The notes under the pieces were generated by a model. It searched no databases and had not been told where the DNA came from. It saw only the letters and a list, made by a program, of their open reading frames with translations. DNA of 64,000 nucleotides from Nymphaea colorata (lineage: Eukaryota > Streptophyta > Magnoliopsida > Nymphaeales > Nymphaeaceae), in contig NC_045145.1 in the NCBI RefSeq assembly GCF_008831285.2, forward strand, positions 22,132,802 through 22,196,801, in the 5' to 3' direction. Positions 22,178-32,690 of the stretch are shown piece by piece (the first letter of the stretch is position 1; the number at the start of each line of letters is the position of its first letter). The position numbers and the translations under genes were made by a program.

Positions 22178-23113
22178 ATGGGTTGCAGTACATTCATTGT
22201 GGCAACTTTTGTGCTGGTTTCCGTTCATGGTGCTAGCTGCCGGATGTTGGCTGCTGACGCCGGCAAGGAGAGGTATGTCCGGGCAGACCTCAGCCAGCTC
22301 ACCGGTTGCCGGCGTGGGCAAAATCAGGCTGGGCTTGCCTCCCTGAAGCGATACTTGAATCATTTTGGTTACCTCGACAGCGAGGGAGCCGATGAGTTCT
22401 CAGATGAATTTAACGAGGATCTCGAGGCTGCACTCAGGACGTACCAGCTGAATTTCAATCTGAACACCAGCGGAGTCCTGGACGAGCCCACGGTGCAGAA
22501 GCTTATCCAGCCCAGATGCGGTGTCTCTGACATTGTCAATGGCACCAACTTGATGAAGTCCGGCCGCCACCGGCACATCCCCGGAGTCGGCCATTTCGTC
22601 ATGCATTATGCATTCTTTGCCGGCATGCCCCGGTGGCCGGATTCTCAGCGTAATCTCAAGTACACCTTCTCTACCGACAATCAGCAATATGGAGCAGAGC
22701 AGCTGAGGTCCGTCTTCTCTGCGGCGTTCGCCAAGTGGGCAGCAGTGTCGCCGTTCCAATTCGCTGAAGCCTCTGATGGCGAAGTAGCCGATCTAGAGCT
22801 TGCTTTTTACAGCGGAGATCATGGGGACGGCCGTCCCTTCGATGGGCCGGGTACCGTCCTTGCACATGCGTTTGCGCCTACAAATGGAAGGCTTCATTTC
22901 GATGCCGATGAGGCCTGGCTGCCTGACGCTACCGGGACAAACGGAATGGATCTCGAATCGGTGGCAGTCCACGAAATCGGCCATCTTCTTGGGCTCGGCC
23001 ATTCTGCGGACATAAATGCGATCATGTATCCGTCAATTGGCGCTGGAGTGAGGAAGGTGGACCCGAATTCCGACGATGTTCAAGGGATCCAAGTGCTTTA
23101 TGGCTCTAAGTAA
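22178..23113 (+). CDS. MMP: Matrix metalloproteinase (plant matrixin), MMP gene 3
   Basis: Single-exon 311-residue frame. I start it at the ATG at 22178 (MGCSTF), which aligns with genes 1 and 2; the two codons before it only extend the open frame from a TTG. Features are as in gene 2: signal peptide 1-21, cysteine switch PRCGVSDI at 102-109, HEIGHLLGLGH at 255-265, Met-turn methionine 273. From about codon 22 to the stop the DNA is identical to gene 2 except for one base (A97T). In the signal peptide (T10, F11) and at T97 it agrees with gene 1 instead. The near-identity ends at the gene borders, pointing to gene conversion. Predicted soluble apoplastic zinc protease; substrate unknown. Confidence 0.97.
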   Translation: MGCSTFIVATFVLVSVHGASCRMLAADAGKERYVRADLSQLTGCRRGQNQAGLASLKRYLNHFGYLDSEGADEFSDEFNEDLEAALRTYQLNFNLNTSGVLDEPTVQKLIQPRCGVSDIVNGTNLMKSGRHRHIPGVGHFVMHYAFFAGMPRWPDSQRNLKYTFSTDNQQYGAEQLRSVFSAAFAKWAAVSPFQFAEASDGEVADLELAFYSGDHGDGRPFDGPGTVLAHAFAPTNGRLHFDADEAWLPDATGTNGMDLESVAVHEIGHLLGLGHSADINAIMYPSIGAGVRKVDPNSDDVQGIQVLYGSK

Positions 23114-23803
23114 AACACCACTAGTGGACGTATCTGTTGGATGAAATGATGAAGATACATAGTTCACGATAGGCCAACTTGTTACTTATTTAAGTTAGAT
23201 GATTCAAGGGCAATGGGAATAAAATGTCGGTTCCATATGTTCCACATTTGTCGAGTGGGCTCGTATTGATCATGTCCCCTTTTCTGTATTTATAATAAGT
23301 TCCTTTGTTGTTTTCTAGTGTTGCCTTCATTCATATAAGGTCTCAAGGCTCAAGAACCACATGTTATTCGAAGGAACGATTAGTTATCAAGTAGCGCTTC
23401 TCTAATTTGAATGAATAACTGGCGTTCCCAAAAGCATATCTACATCATCATAACACTGCTTCTGAAGATGGTAATGAATTGTGTCTTGGATGATGAAAGT
23501 GTTGCATTGTCATGACCCCAAGTGTACTTCGTTTTATTGGTAGCACTTGTTCTACCAAACACTAAGCTGCTGTTTGGATGACAGCTTAAAATTAAAGATT
23601 GGAGGCCTCAAGACCCACTGTAGACATGTTTGGGTGATGTTTTGACGAAACTCATTTTTCACGAACAGAAAATTAAACCTGTCATATGCTTGCAAAGAAA
23701 ATCAGAAAATATATTTTATTAAGGATTAAATTAAGTCAAGAGCTCTCATAAGGATCGAAGGTCATTAGGTTATATATTTATTTATTTATATTTTATGTAT
23801 TTC

Positions 23804-23839
<36 letters not shown>

Positions 23840-24320
23840 ATTTTGTAAGATACTTATATCTACATATATATTCCTATACTGACCTATTACGTATCGGAAT
23901 TATTAATAGAATTAAAATAGTACTCGAAGTTGCCGGCAGATATTGATCGAAGACTAGACGACCAAACAAGCAGTGAAATTCTATTTGTAACCAAGAATTA
24001 CGGAACTTTATTGGTCACTTTTAGATCGTCGTTTTCAGCCTATATACATCAGGCGTGTTATATACACCATCCTATGTAATGATCATAATGCTCTATGTCA
24101 TAAAAGGATGATCTTTCTTCAGATAAAAACAGTAACGAAATGTTAAGGTAGCGTTTGGATGAACTCCATGAAAAAATGGTTTTGTCAAAACCTGATTTTC
24201 GTGTTTGGATAACATGACAAAAATCAGGCTTTCACTCTTTAAAACCTGGTTTTTGTTTGGATGACTTAAAATGGGTTTTGGAGGTACTTTAAAAATTGAA
24301 TGCAGCTGAACGGTTCCCAG
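23114..24320. other. 3' flank of MMP gene 3, module copy and microsatellite
   Basis: The 3' flank aligns with that of gene 2 to about 23340. A degenerate copy of the upstream module (CATATGCTTGCAAAGAAAAT, then ATTTTATTAAGGATTAAATT) lies at 23683-23780. An AT tract is at 23809-23837, followed by a diverged copy of the GACTAGACGACCAAACAAGC block seen upstream of genes 2 and 3. No gene recognised. Confidence 0.55.
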
Positions 24321-24324
24321 ACAA

Positions 24325-26261
24325 CTTACTTCACCCACAAATAATATGTAGACATCTTAAATAACACACAGTGAATCTTTATCCCTTCCCCACCATTCTC
24401 ACTTATCGGTAATTTCTCATTAATTTTTATGTAGTATTTGCATGCTTTGGTTCAAACTGGTTTTATAAAAAGATTAATGATTTTTTACCATTAAATCCTT
24501 AATTATTAAAGCCGTTAGTTTTTAATTCCCCACAAGACATAGCTCAGGGTGAAAAACTGCCTTATAATATAATTTAACTCACTATATCTATCATTAGGTA
24601 ATATACCTGTATGTAAAGCCAATGCTGCCGTGCGCCGGACGGCTGTCAGATGGATACAATTTTAAAATCTGCCGTTAAAAAAAAACAAAAATCATCGTTA
24701 AAGCCACGATAAACTGTCATTACATCATAAACCACGCATGAATACTAACAATTATACTCATTTAGTTACAAATTTTAAAATTTAACTAGCGCAATATCCG
24801 ATATATGGCAGCTTTGAATTCCTCATTGTAAATATGTTTCACTGATCTAAACTCAAGAAAGTTGTATCTTGAGAGACAGGAAATAGCAGCAAGTTTGAAT
24901 CGAGAAAAAGAGAGAGATGTTTAACTAAAACATGCTGTTTTTTTTATCACAAATCGAATGTATTCGAATGCTTAAATCTACGTGACAATAATAAAAAAAA
25001 TGCAGGCATGTCTATATAATTCGAAGTTAACTACTTTTTATGAACATGTACTATCAAGCTGATTAGCATCCCAGCTCTCACGCACCATGGAGATGTTGAA
25101 AGCTACATGATAATAGAAATTAGCAGAAATGAGATGCTCAAATTGGACTTGTAACTAATGGTCTTTGCTTTTGCGGCTTATAAAATTCGATTCACAGGAT
25201 TTCCTTAATGAGTTAATTTGTGCATTAATCAAGTACATTATACTGGATATATTGAGAAAATAAAAGAAAAATAAGGAAGCACTTGTAAGAGGCATATGAA
25301 TTTGGAAGTCATATAATCTGAAGGATGTATTAATGTATATATATAACACTTGAATATTTTACATATTTCATCCCGGCCGGCCATTTTCTACATCAAGCTG
25401 ACCATTCAGTCAGCCAGCATTCAAGCAGAAAGTTGAAAGACTAAACATGCGTCGGGTCTACCAGAGTGACTAATTCTGCAACGCGTTTCACATTGATGAC
25501 GAAGAATTCAACCATCGATCACGCTCTCTGGTCACGGCAGCCAGGTTCCTTTCCATTACTTGAAAAGGACCACAACAACAATGAATGATTAGGTTTCACA
25601 TTGAGTGTGAGTACATTAATGTCTTGTTAAGTTCCAGCTTCCAGCTTCGTTTCCTTCTGCGGGTTAAGTCGCTGCATAGTTAGTAGCATCGAGACCAGTC
25701 GGTCTCGAAAATAGACAAATATTGGTGCCTCCATTTAAAGATTTAAAATCGTATAAAGAGAGTATAACCCATTCAACACGTCCAATTTGGGGTCTAAGTA
25801 GCTTATCATTGTCATGGGCAGAGTCAAAGTCAGGAAGTAGTTTTCATGATGCCAACCGAATTATGGTTTCATAATTTTGACAGAAGCTGAAATATATATC
25901 ATTTTTAAAATTTTTATATTAGATATATTAATTTTTTTTAAATTTATACGTATTTTTTTGACAAAATTTTTTGAAAGGAGGCCAGGGTCCTTGCCGGACC
26001 CTCCTTGGCTCCTCTGATGACAATTCCTTTTAAATATAAGAAGGTCGTCGTAACACTAAGAGTGAGTGGAATGCACAAGACGCAGCCGACATGCACAAAA
26101 AAAAAAGTGAGACTAAAGTATTTTGAGCATTTTTTTAATGCACATTTTGGTCTTTTAATTTTTGATTATTTTATCATAAAACTTTCTTTTTCACTATTCT
26201 GATCATTACACTATATATGTGTGTGGGTGTGTGTGTCCTTTAGTTGAGAAATAGCTGCACC
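24325..26261 (+). promoter_or_regulatory. Upstream unit of the broken fifth MMP copy
   Basis: It shares GTAGACATCTTAAATAACAC and GGTTCAAACTGG-containing blocks with 9.8 kb (gene 1). It also shares GACGAAGAATTCAACCATCG (25498) and CATTCAACACGTCCAATTTG (25769) with the other MMP promoters. No TATA box is seen at the expected place. About 450 bases of unrelated AT-rich DNA (25810-26250) lie between the last promoter block and the MMP coding remnant. Confidence 0.55.
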
Positions 26262-26445
26262 ACTGGTTTCAAAACATTCATTGCCGCAATTATTTTGCTG
26301 GTTGCTCTTCATGGTGCTAGCTGCCGGATTCTGGCTGCTGACAACGGTAAGCAAGGCCAATGTCCGGTAAGACCTCAGCCAGCTCACCGGTAGTTAAAAT
26401 AAGGCTGCATTTGCCTCCCCAAAGCGATACTTCAAATGTAAACAC
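26262..26445 (+). pseudogene. MMP 5'-end pseudogene
   Basis: Nucleotide similarity to the first ~180 bases of genes 1-3: AACATTCATTGCCGCAATTA, CTTCATGGTGCTAGCTGCCG, GACCTCAGCCAGCTCACCGG and AAAGCGATACTTCAA are recognisable. The start codon equivalent is CTG, small indels shift the frame after the signal peptide, and similarity ends before the middle of the propeptide. There is no catalytic domain downstream. Certain as an MMP remnant and clearly non-functional. Confidence 0.85.
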
Positions 26446-28771
26446 AAGTGACCTTTAACGAAGCATCAGTCATCATGGAAAATCATCTCTTGACAAACGT
26501 AAACGAGCTCAATCTTTTCTTGGAGTTATTTCATCTCGAGAATGGCCGTCTTTCACAAGTCTAACCATACTGATCAGATAGTGAGAAATTTTAAAATCAG
26601 AAAATGTGCAAAACTTAGGGATGTCAACACATTGGATTTGAATGTCTTCTTTACTTATTTAAAACTAAATATGAATCTGAATTCATTTGGATATTTATTT
26701 AAAATTAAGTCTATATCCTGTTGGAGGTACCCATTTCCTAAATCCAAATCTAATCCGACTTTTAGTTGGACGTTAAACTGCTTTCTATATCCGACTTTTT
26801 TGAAGTAGTTTGGTTAGATGTCCGGTCTGAATCCGACTAGTTGACATCTAAAAATCAAGAGTCTTAAGAATAACGGGTCATCAAATTCGAACGACGAATG
26901 CAGATCAACATTTTTTAATATTCCAATATCCTTTTGAGTACTTTTTTTTTCATCTTTATAAAAAATTTCTTTTTTTTTATTAAACGGGGGCTTTTTTTAT
27001 TGTTTACCATACTGACGCACTTTATTTTTGTGTGACACCAATAGCGCGCATTTTGTTCTGTTAGAGGTCTTTTTTTCTTTTGCATAAGGGTATTTTTGTC
27101 TTTTTTTAAAAAAAAAAGTTAACCTTTTTCCCTCTTCCAATTAAGGGGCATTTCTATCTTTTGCTCCTATTGTTTACGTTCGTCAAGCTACAGTACCTAC
27201 GGATTGAGTCCCTTCTTTTGTAGTAATTTTGTTTAGTCAGAGTTATATGCTACTTGTTGAGTTCAACAAATTACATATATATGCTATGTCACCAAGATGG
27301 GTGGTGTTGTGGGTGCCGGCATATCTCAAAACATTTAAGTGTGGCGGTGCGACGAGAATATTTATTATTATTATTAATTTATTATTATAATATATTAATA
27401 ATATAAAATTTGTTTAAAAAACCCCAAAAATAAATTGAAATGAACGTGGTGTGGTTTGGGTACGCACCCACGTCGCATCGATGCAGGTACCTTTTCTTTT
27501 CTGCCGCAGAAAGACCCAACCCAAGCCATGGCAATTACCGGGCACGGATAGTTCGACGATCCAACTATATGTTTCCAGATCAACCTAAAAAGAAAAAATA
27601 TCTATATTTCATAAAAAAATCAATTAAAAAAGGCTCATTCAAATGCGATCCCCAAAACAAAGGTCATCAACTGCAGTTAGGACGAGTTTTGGTGCACCCA
27701 GTAGCATGTGGGCTGGTGTGGCAACACCAATCCTTGAAAATTTTTATTAGGAAGGAGGAGATAGACCAGGTTCAGCTAGATATGGTGCCCACATCAATGC
27801 CCCATAGGCACTCAAACCCATTAAGGTAAGCGCCCCTTTGATAAAAATTTCTGGCTCCTACACCCAAGACATTCAAGCTTATTTCGTTTATTTTGATTTA
27901 TTTTTTGTACATTTTTATCATTAAAACTCAAAACATAATGTTTAGAGACCCTTCAAAAAGCAATAAACTGAGGCCTCGTTCAACGTTTAGGACACTAGAT
28001 AAACTCAGCCAAACTCACACTTGGGGGTAGCTTATTCAACATTCAAGCCCTAGCTAATGGCATGCAGCAGACACGCAAACATACATATATATATATATGG
28101 AAATCGAATGGCGACTCTAGTTTTGTAAAATCACTTAGCCTTCTAACCAAAACCGTCAGATTCAATATGATGGACAGTTTAAAAAAAATAAGGAGAAAAG
28201 CTGATGAGCATTTTCATCGTCTAGTATTAGTTCGCACATTTTTTTCCTTGTTTTATATCACTATCCACTTGCTTCGGATGGACGAGCCTGGTTAAATGTT
28301 AAATAGCTTAGTGACTCTAGATAATTAAAATCACCATTCACTATATATATATATATATATATTCTTGGGACTCTCTAATGTGATTAGGTCTCAGATGCAG
28401 GTAATTGGAACCGAATATCCACATTTCTTCTTAATAAAATTGATTAATATATGTGAGGGCATTACCATCCTCAATTAGCAGGATTTTAAATACCATGTTA
28501 GGATGGATAAAAGGTGTAGGAAGAAGGAGCATATATAGATCCTCTACACTTAAATGTGGGCAATAAATTACACGGGAACCTTCTGCTAGGTGCACTTAAT
28601 GGGTGCCGAAGGCTTTGAATCGGTGAACTACGGTGCATTTGAATATTGCCTTGGATAGTGCTTTTTGGGCCTTACTGTAGGACGACATCAGATCCAAACT
28701 CAATCCACCAGGGATCTCATCTCACCGCCAAAAAGCGTCCTGACTTCTTCGGTAAATGCACCACTGAAGAC
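26446..28771. other. AT-rich intergenic region, no recognised gene
   Basis: It contains one more degenerate GTCTTTCACAAGTCTAACC module (26548), long T runs (26940-27120), and a 129-codon open frame at 27440-27829 that matches no family I know and looks fortuitous. Short AT tracts occur at 28083-28100 and 28340-28363. Confidence 0.55.
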
Positions 28772-28867
28772 TAGGGCTGAACACGAGCCGAGTCGAGCCG
28801 AGCTCAGTCAGCTCGAACTCGGCTCGACTAAGTAATACACGAGCTCGACTCGGCTCGAGCTCGAATG

Positions 28868-30628
28868 TAGCTCGACTATCCTGGCTCGAACTCAACTCGA
28901 TAGTCAATTGTCGAGCTCGAGCTCGACTCGATTAAGCTCGATAAGCTCGTTTATACTTGTGGAGCTCGAGCTCGACCGTGAGCTCGACTAAGGCTCGAAT
29001 ACCTAAGCTCGACTAAGGCTCGAATAAGTGAGCTCGATTAATATTACTCATCCTTATTGAGCTCGTTTAAGGCTCGATTAAAAGCATGATAAATAATGAA
29101 TTGAACATAAGAAACAGAAGTAGCACAAATCAAATTCGTTTATCTCATAATTACACTTATCAAATGTTAAAGTTAAAAAATTGAGAAATGTTAAAATTTT
29201 AAGTAAATTATGAGATGGGAAGGTAAAGCAATAAACAACAGAAGTATACTTAATAACGTACAAGATTGTTAAAGCTCTTCAGGTTCACACAGAAACTGCT
29301 ATTACACGGAATGGGACCTTCAAGATTGTTGTTAGCCAGGTTTATGGAAAACCACGCAGGATTAGATTGTGCAGAAACGAGAACCCGTCAACTTGTTTCC
29401 ATGCAAATACCTGTAAGCTAGCTACATAAAGAGAAAAAGGAAATGAAAACAAATGAGGACATTGCTTTCAAAAAACACAGCAATATCAATAATTATCCAA
29501 ACCTCCAAAGGGCTAAGTCAACCAATTTTGAACACAATGAAAAAATGCTGTTTATCAACAAGGAAAAAGCACACGCTTCCAAAAATGCTGAAAAGTAAAG
29601 AAACAAAACTTCAGTTCATTTCTTGAAACTTTCAATTTTGATCACAATCAAACATCAAACATCACAACTTTCCTTCTATATAAACCTTTTTCCCCAGGGA
29701 TCAACTAAGTGGACATGTTCTAGTCTTGAACATTTAAAATTCATAAGTTCTCCATTAAAATATCAACAAAAAATAGCATTGAAGAATGCTGAACGTGTCA
29801 CAAAACAATGCAAGCAAAACTCATGCTTAAAGTGTTACAAACTTTGAACTGGTAGGTAACGAAGTAATTGATATAAAACTCCCAACTTTTAGACTTAAGA
29901 CATACTTACAGTTTCTCAGTGTAAGTCAAGTTTCCGAGTATTGGAGGAATAGGGCCAGTCAAAAGATTGCAGCTCAAGTCCCTGGTTCAATACCAAATTT
30001 GTTATCAGATGGATCTCGTCTATCACACAAGCACACAGCTTGATGCAGAAAGAAAGTAAAGAAAATAAAAACTTTTGGCATGATAAATACACTTAAGGAA
30101 TATTGCATCTCCACACTGATACAAAGATACAAAGAGAACTGATTCATCACACACTGCTAATAAGAAGTAAAAATGAGCAGAAACTACTCAACTAGCAGAG
30201 AACTGGGTTTCTCTTACTATTCTAATCCTTAGTTGAATCTATTTCAAGCTATTGTTAGTGTTGCAAGCTCAGCTGAAATCATGGGAAGAACAGAGGAAGG
30301 GTTCTGGCCTCTCCCAAATGCATCTTGCAACTTGTCAAGAAGATTGTTGCTATTCTCATCAGAGTGAGTACAAATCAAGAAAACCTTGGGAATCTAGAAA
30401 CTGCATTAGCTGTAAAGTGAAAGGAAAAATCAATATCAATACAGAAGCAGGACAAGAACAAAAAAAAGACAGATAAATGTCAACAGCAGCAGGACAATAA
30501 CAAAAAAATGCTTGCAGAAAACACCTTGGTGATGCTTCTAATACATAAGAATGTTCCTTACTAACTGATGAACCAAACTTTAAGTGTGCTTATGATCTTT
30601 CTCATGAATTTTAAGCAGTTCAACAACT
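28868..30628. repeat. Left arm of the 1.76-kb inverted repeat
   Basis: Reverse complement of the right arm; positions sum to 61947 over most of the length (for example, 28868 pairs with 33079). Its captured exon carries the family-typical threonine codon (GNLTYTEK in reverse), so this arm is closer to the ancestor at that site than the right arm. Confidence 0.95.
29910..29981 (-). pseudogene. Captured ERECTA-family LRR exon, left-arm copy
   Basis: On the minus strand this is a 72-base exon flanked by AG and GTAAGT. It encodes the leucine-rich-repeat unit LSCNLLTGPIPPILGNLTYT followed by EK, typical of ERECTA/ERL receptor kinases. Exons of exactly 72 bases, one per 24-residue repeat and split within a leucine codon, are the known ERECTA-family gene structure. 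It is isolated from the rest of the gene and cannot encode a receptor. Confidence 0.85.
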
Positions 30629-31496
30629 GGATTTCTTGAGTTCTTGAGTTCCTGAATTTTAAGCAGTTCGCTTTTTCTGTTACTGGAGTTCCCTTTTATT
30701 TTTGAACCTCATACTTGTGATCACGTGGGGATCGTCTGGATTTCTTGTTTGAAAAGTTTAAAGGTCGGTAATGACGTTGAACGCGGTTGAATTTCTTGGT
30801 CAGTATCACTAGTAGGGTTATTTTTTGTTAGATTAGTGCACTTAGCTGATTTGCACGTGCACATGTGTTGCTCTCTTTGCTGCCTAAGTTGATAAACAAA
30901 ATTCTAGAACGTGCAAATCTGATTTCCTCGTTTGTGTTGGAAAGTGGGAGAAGCTGGAAGATGGCATTCGACCGTAATGCTACTCCAAATTAATCAGTTG
31001 GTCCGTTCAATCCCACTCCCCAAAATGCTGATTAGTTTTCCAGATTGGTTCACTCTTCATGTTTTATCTTGAATGTTTCCAGATCCTTCATGTTTGTTTT
31101 TCTGAAGAATGATTTAATCTTATGCTGATAGTCTTTTAGGCAAGGAAAAAAGGGGAAAATCCTTATCGGCAGTTTGACTAGTATGCCCAGCATCCTACAC
31201 GGTACAAGAAAACGGCACATCTGCAAATGCTTTGAGTCATTGAGAGAGCATCTGACAGGTAGGAATTGATTTAAAGAACTGGGTTTCTCTTAAAGCTGCA
31301 TTGTGAGTTGTTGAACTGCTTAAAATTCATGAGAAAGATCATAAGCACACTTAAAGTTTGGTTCATCAGTTAGTAAGGAACATTCTTATGTATTAGAAGC
31401 ATCACCAAGGTGTTTTCTGCAAGCATTTTTTTGTTATTGTCCTGCTGCTGTTGACATTTATCTGTCTTTTTTGAGATTTCTTGTCCTGCTTCTGTA

Positions 31497-31703
31497 TTGA
31501 TATTGATTTTTCCTTTCACTTTACAGCTAATGCAATTTCTAGATTCCCAAGGTTTTCTTGATTTTTTGGTGAGGTGTACTCACTCTGATGAGAATAGCAA
31601 CAATCTTCTTGACAAGTTGCAAGATGCATTTGGGAGAGGCCAGAACCCTTCCTCTGTTCTTCCCATGATTTCAGCTGAGCTTGCAACACTAACAATAGCT
31701 TGA
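31497..31703 (+). other. Unrecognised coding-like fragment in the fold-back arm
   Basis: An open frame of 68 codons ends in a TAG-free reading to TGA at 31703, with a possible splice acceptor TTTACAG before LMQFLDSQGFLDFLV. The tail reads PSSVLPMISAELATLTIA. Its reverse copy lies in the left arm (30242-30470). Composition looks like captured host exon rather than random DNA, but I do not recognise the family. The inverted arms preserve it with few changes. Confidence 0.4.
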
Positions 31704-31965
31704 AATAGATTCAACTAAGGATTAGAACAGTAAGAGAAACCCAGTTCTCTGCTAGTTGAGTAGTTTCTGCTCATTTTTACTTCTTAATAGCAGTGTGTGA
31801 TGAATCAGTTCTCTTTGTATCTTTGTATCAGTGTGGAGATGCAATATTCCTTAAGTGTATTTATCATGCCAAAAGTTTTTATTTTCTTTACATTCTTTCT
31901 GCATCAAGCTGTGTGCCTGTGTGATAGACGAGATCCATCTGATAACAAATTTGGTATTGAACCAG

Positions 31966-32037
31966 GGACTTGAGCTGCAATCTTTTGACTGGCCCTATTC
32001 CTCCAATACTCGGAAACTTGATTTACACTGAGAAACT
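31966..32037 (+). pseudogene. Captured ERECTA-family LRR exon, right-arm copy
   Basis: The same 72-base exon as at 29910-29981 in the opposite orientation: acceptor ACCAG, then the LRR unit with SCNLLTGPIPPILGNLIYTE, and donor GTAAGT. One threonine has become isoleucine (ACT to ATT). The sequence and phase fit the ERECTA LRR that precedes the YLHGNKLTGSIPP repeat. Confidence 0.87.
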
Positions 32038-32536
32038 GTAAGTATGTCTTAAGTCTAAAAGTTGGGAGTTTTATATCAATTACTTCGTTACCTACCAGTT
32101 CAAAGTTTGTAACACTTTAAGCATGAGTTTTGCTTGCATTGTTTTGTGACACGTTCAGCATTCTTCAATGCTATTTTTTGTTGATATTTTAATGGAGAAC
32201 TTATGAATTTTAAATGTTCAAGACTAGAACATGTCCACTTAGTTGATCCCTGGGGGAAAAGGTTTATATAGAAGGAAAGTTGTGATGTTTGATGTTTGAT
32301 TGTGATCAAAATTGAAAGTTTCAAGAAATGAACTGAAGTTTTGTTTCTTTACTTTTCAGCATTTTTGGAAGCGTGTGCTTTTTCCTTGTTGATAAACAGC
32401 ATTTTTTCATTGTGTTCAAAATTGGTTGACTTAGCCCTTTGGAGGTTTGGATAATTATTGATATTGCTGTGTTTTTTGAAAGCAATGTCCTCATTTGTTT
32501 TCATTTCCTTTTTCTCTTTATGTAGCTAGCTTACAG

Positions 32537-32690
32537 GTATTTGCATGGAAACAAGTTGACGGGTTCTCGTTTCTGCACAATCTAATCCTGCGTGGTTTTC
32601 CATAAACCTGGCTAACAACAATCTTGAAGGTCCCATTCCGTGTAATAGCAGTTTCTGTGTGAACCTGAATAGCTTTAACAATCTTATACG
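32537..32690 (+). pseudogene. Captured ERECTA-family LRR fragments, right arm (rearranged)
   Basis: After acceptor TTACAG the sequence reads YLHGNKLTGS, the next ERECTA repeat, in correct phase with the exon at 31966-32037. The frame is then lost. At about 32606-32690 it reads NLANNNLEGPIP, then CVNLNSFNNL, matching the later ERECTA repeat NVANNNLEGPIP..CVNLNSLN. Intervening repeats are deleted. A mirror copy is present in the left arm around 29257-29410. Pseudogenic. Confidence 0.8.

Noticed and set aside
27440-27829. 129-codon open frame
   Set aside because: No recognisable family, motif, splice context or repeat conservation; probably chance in AT-rich intergenic DNA.
29623-29847. Identical 74-codon frames at 29623-29847 (+) and 32100-32324 (-)
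   Set aside because: They are identical only because they lie in the two arms of the palindrome; they sit in the intron between captured ERECTA exons and are antisense to them.
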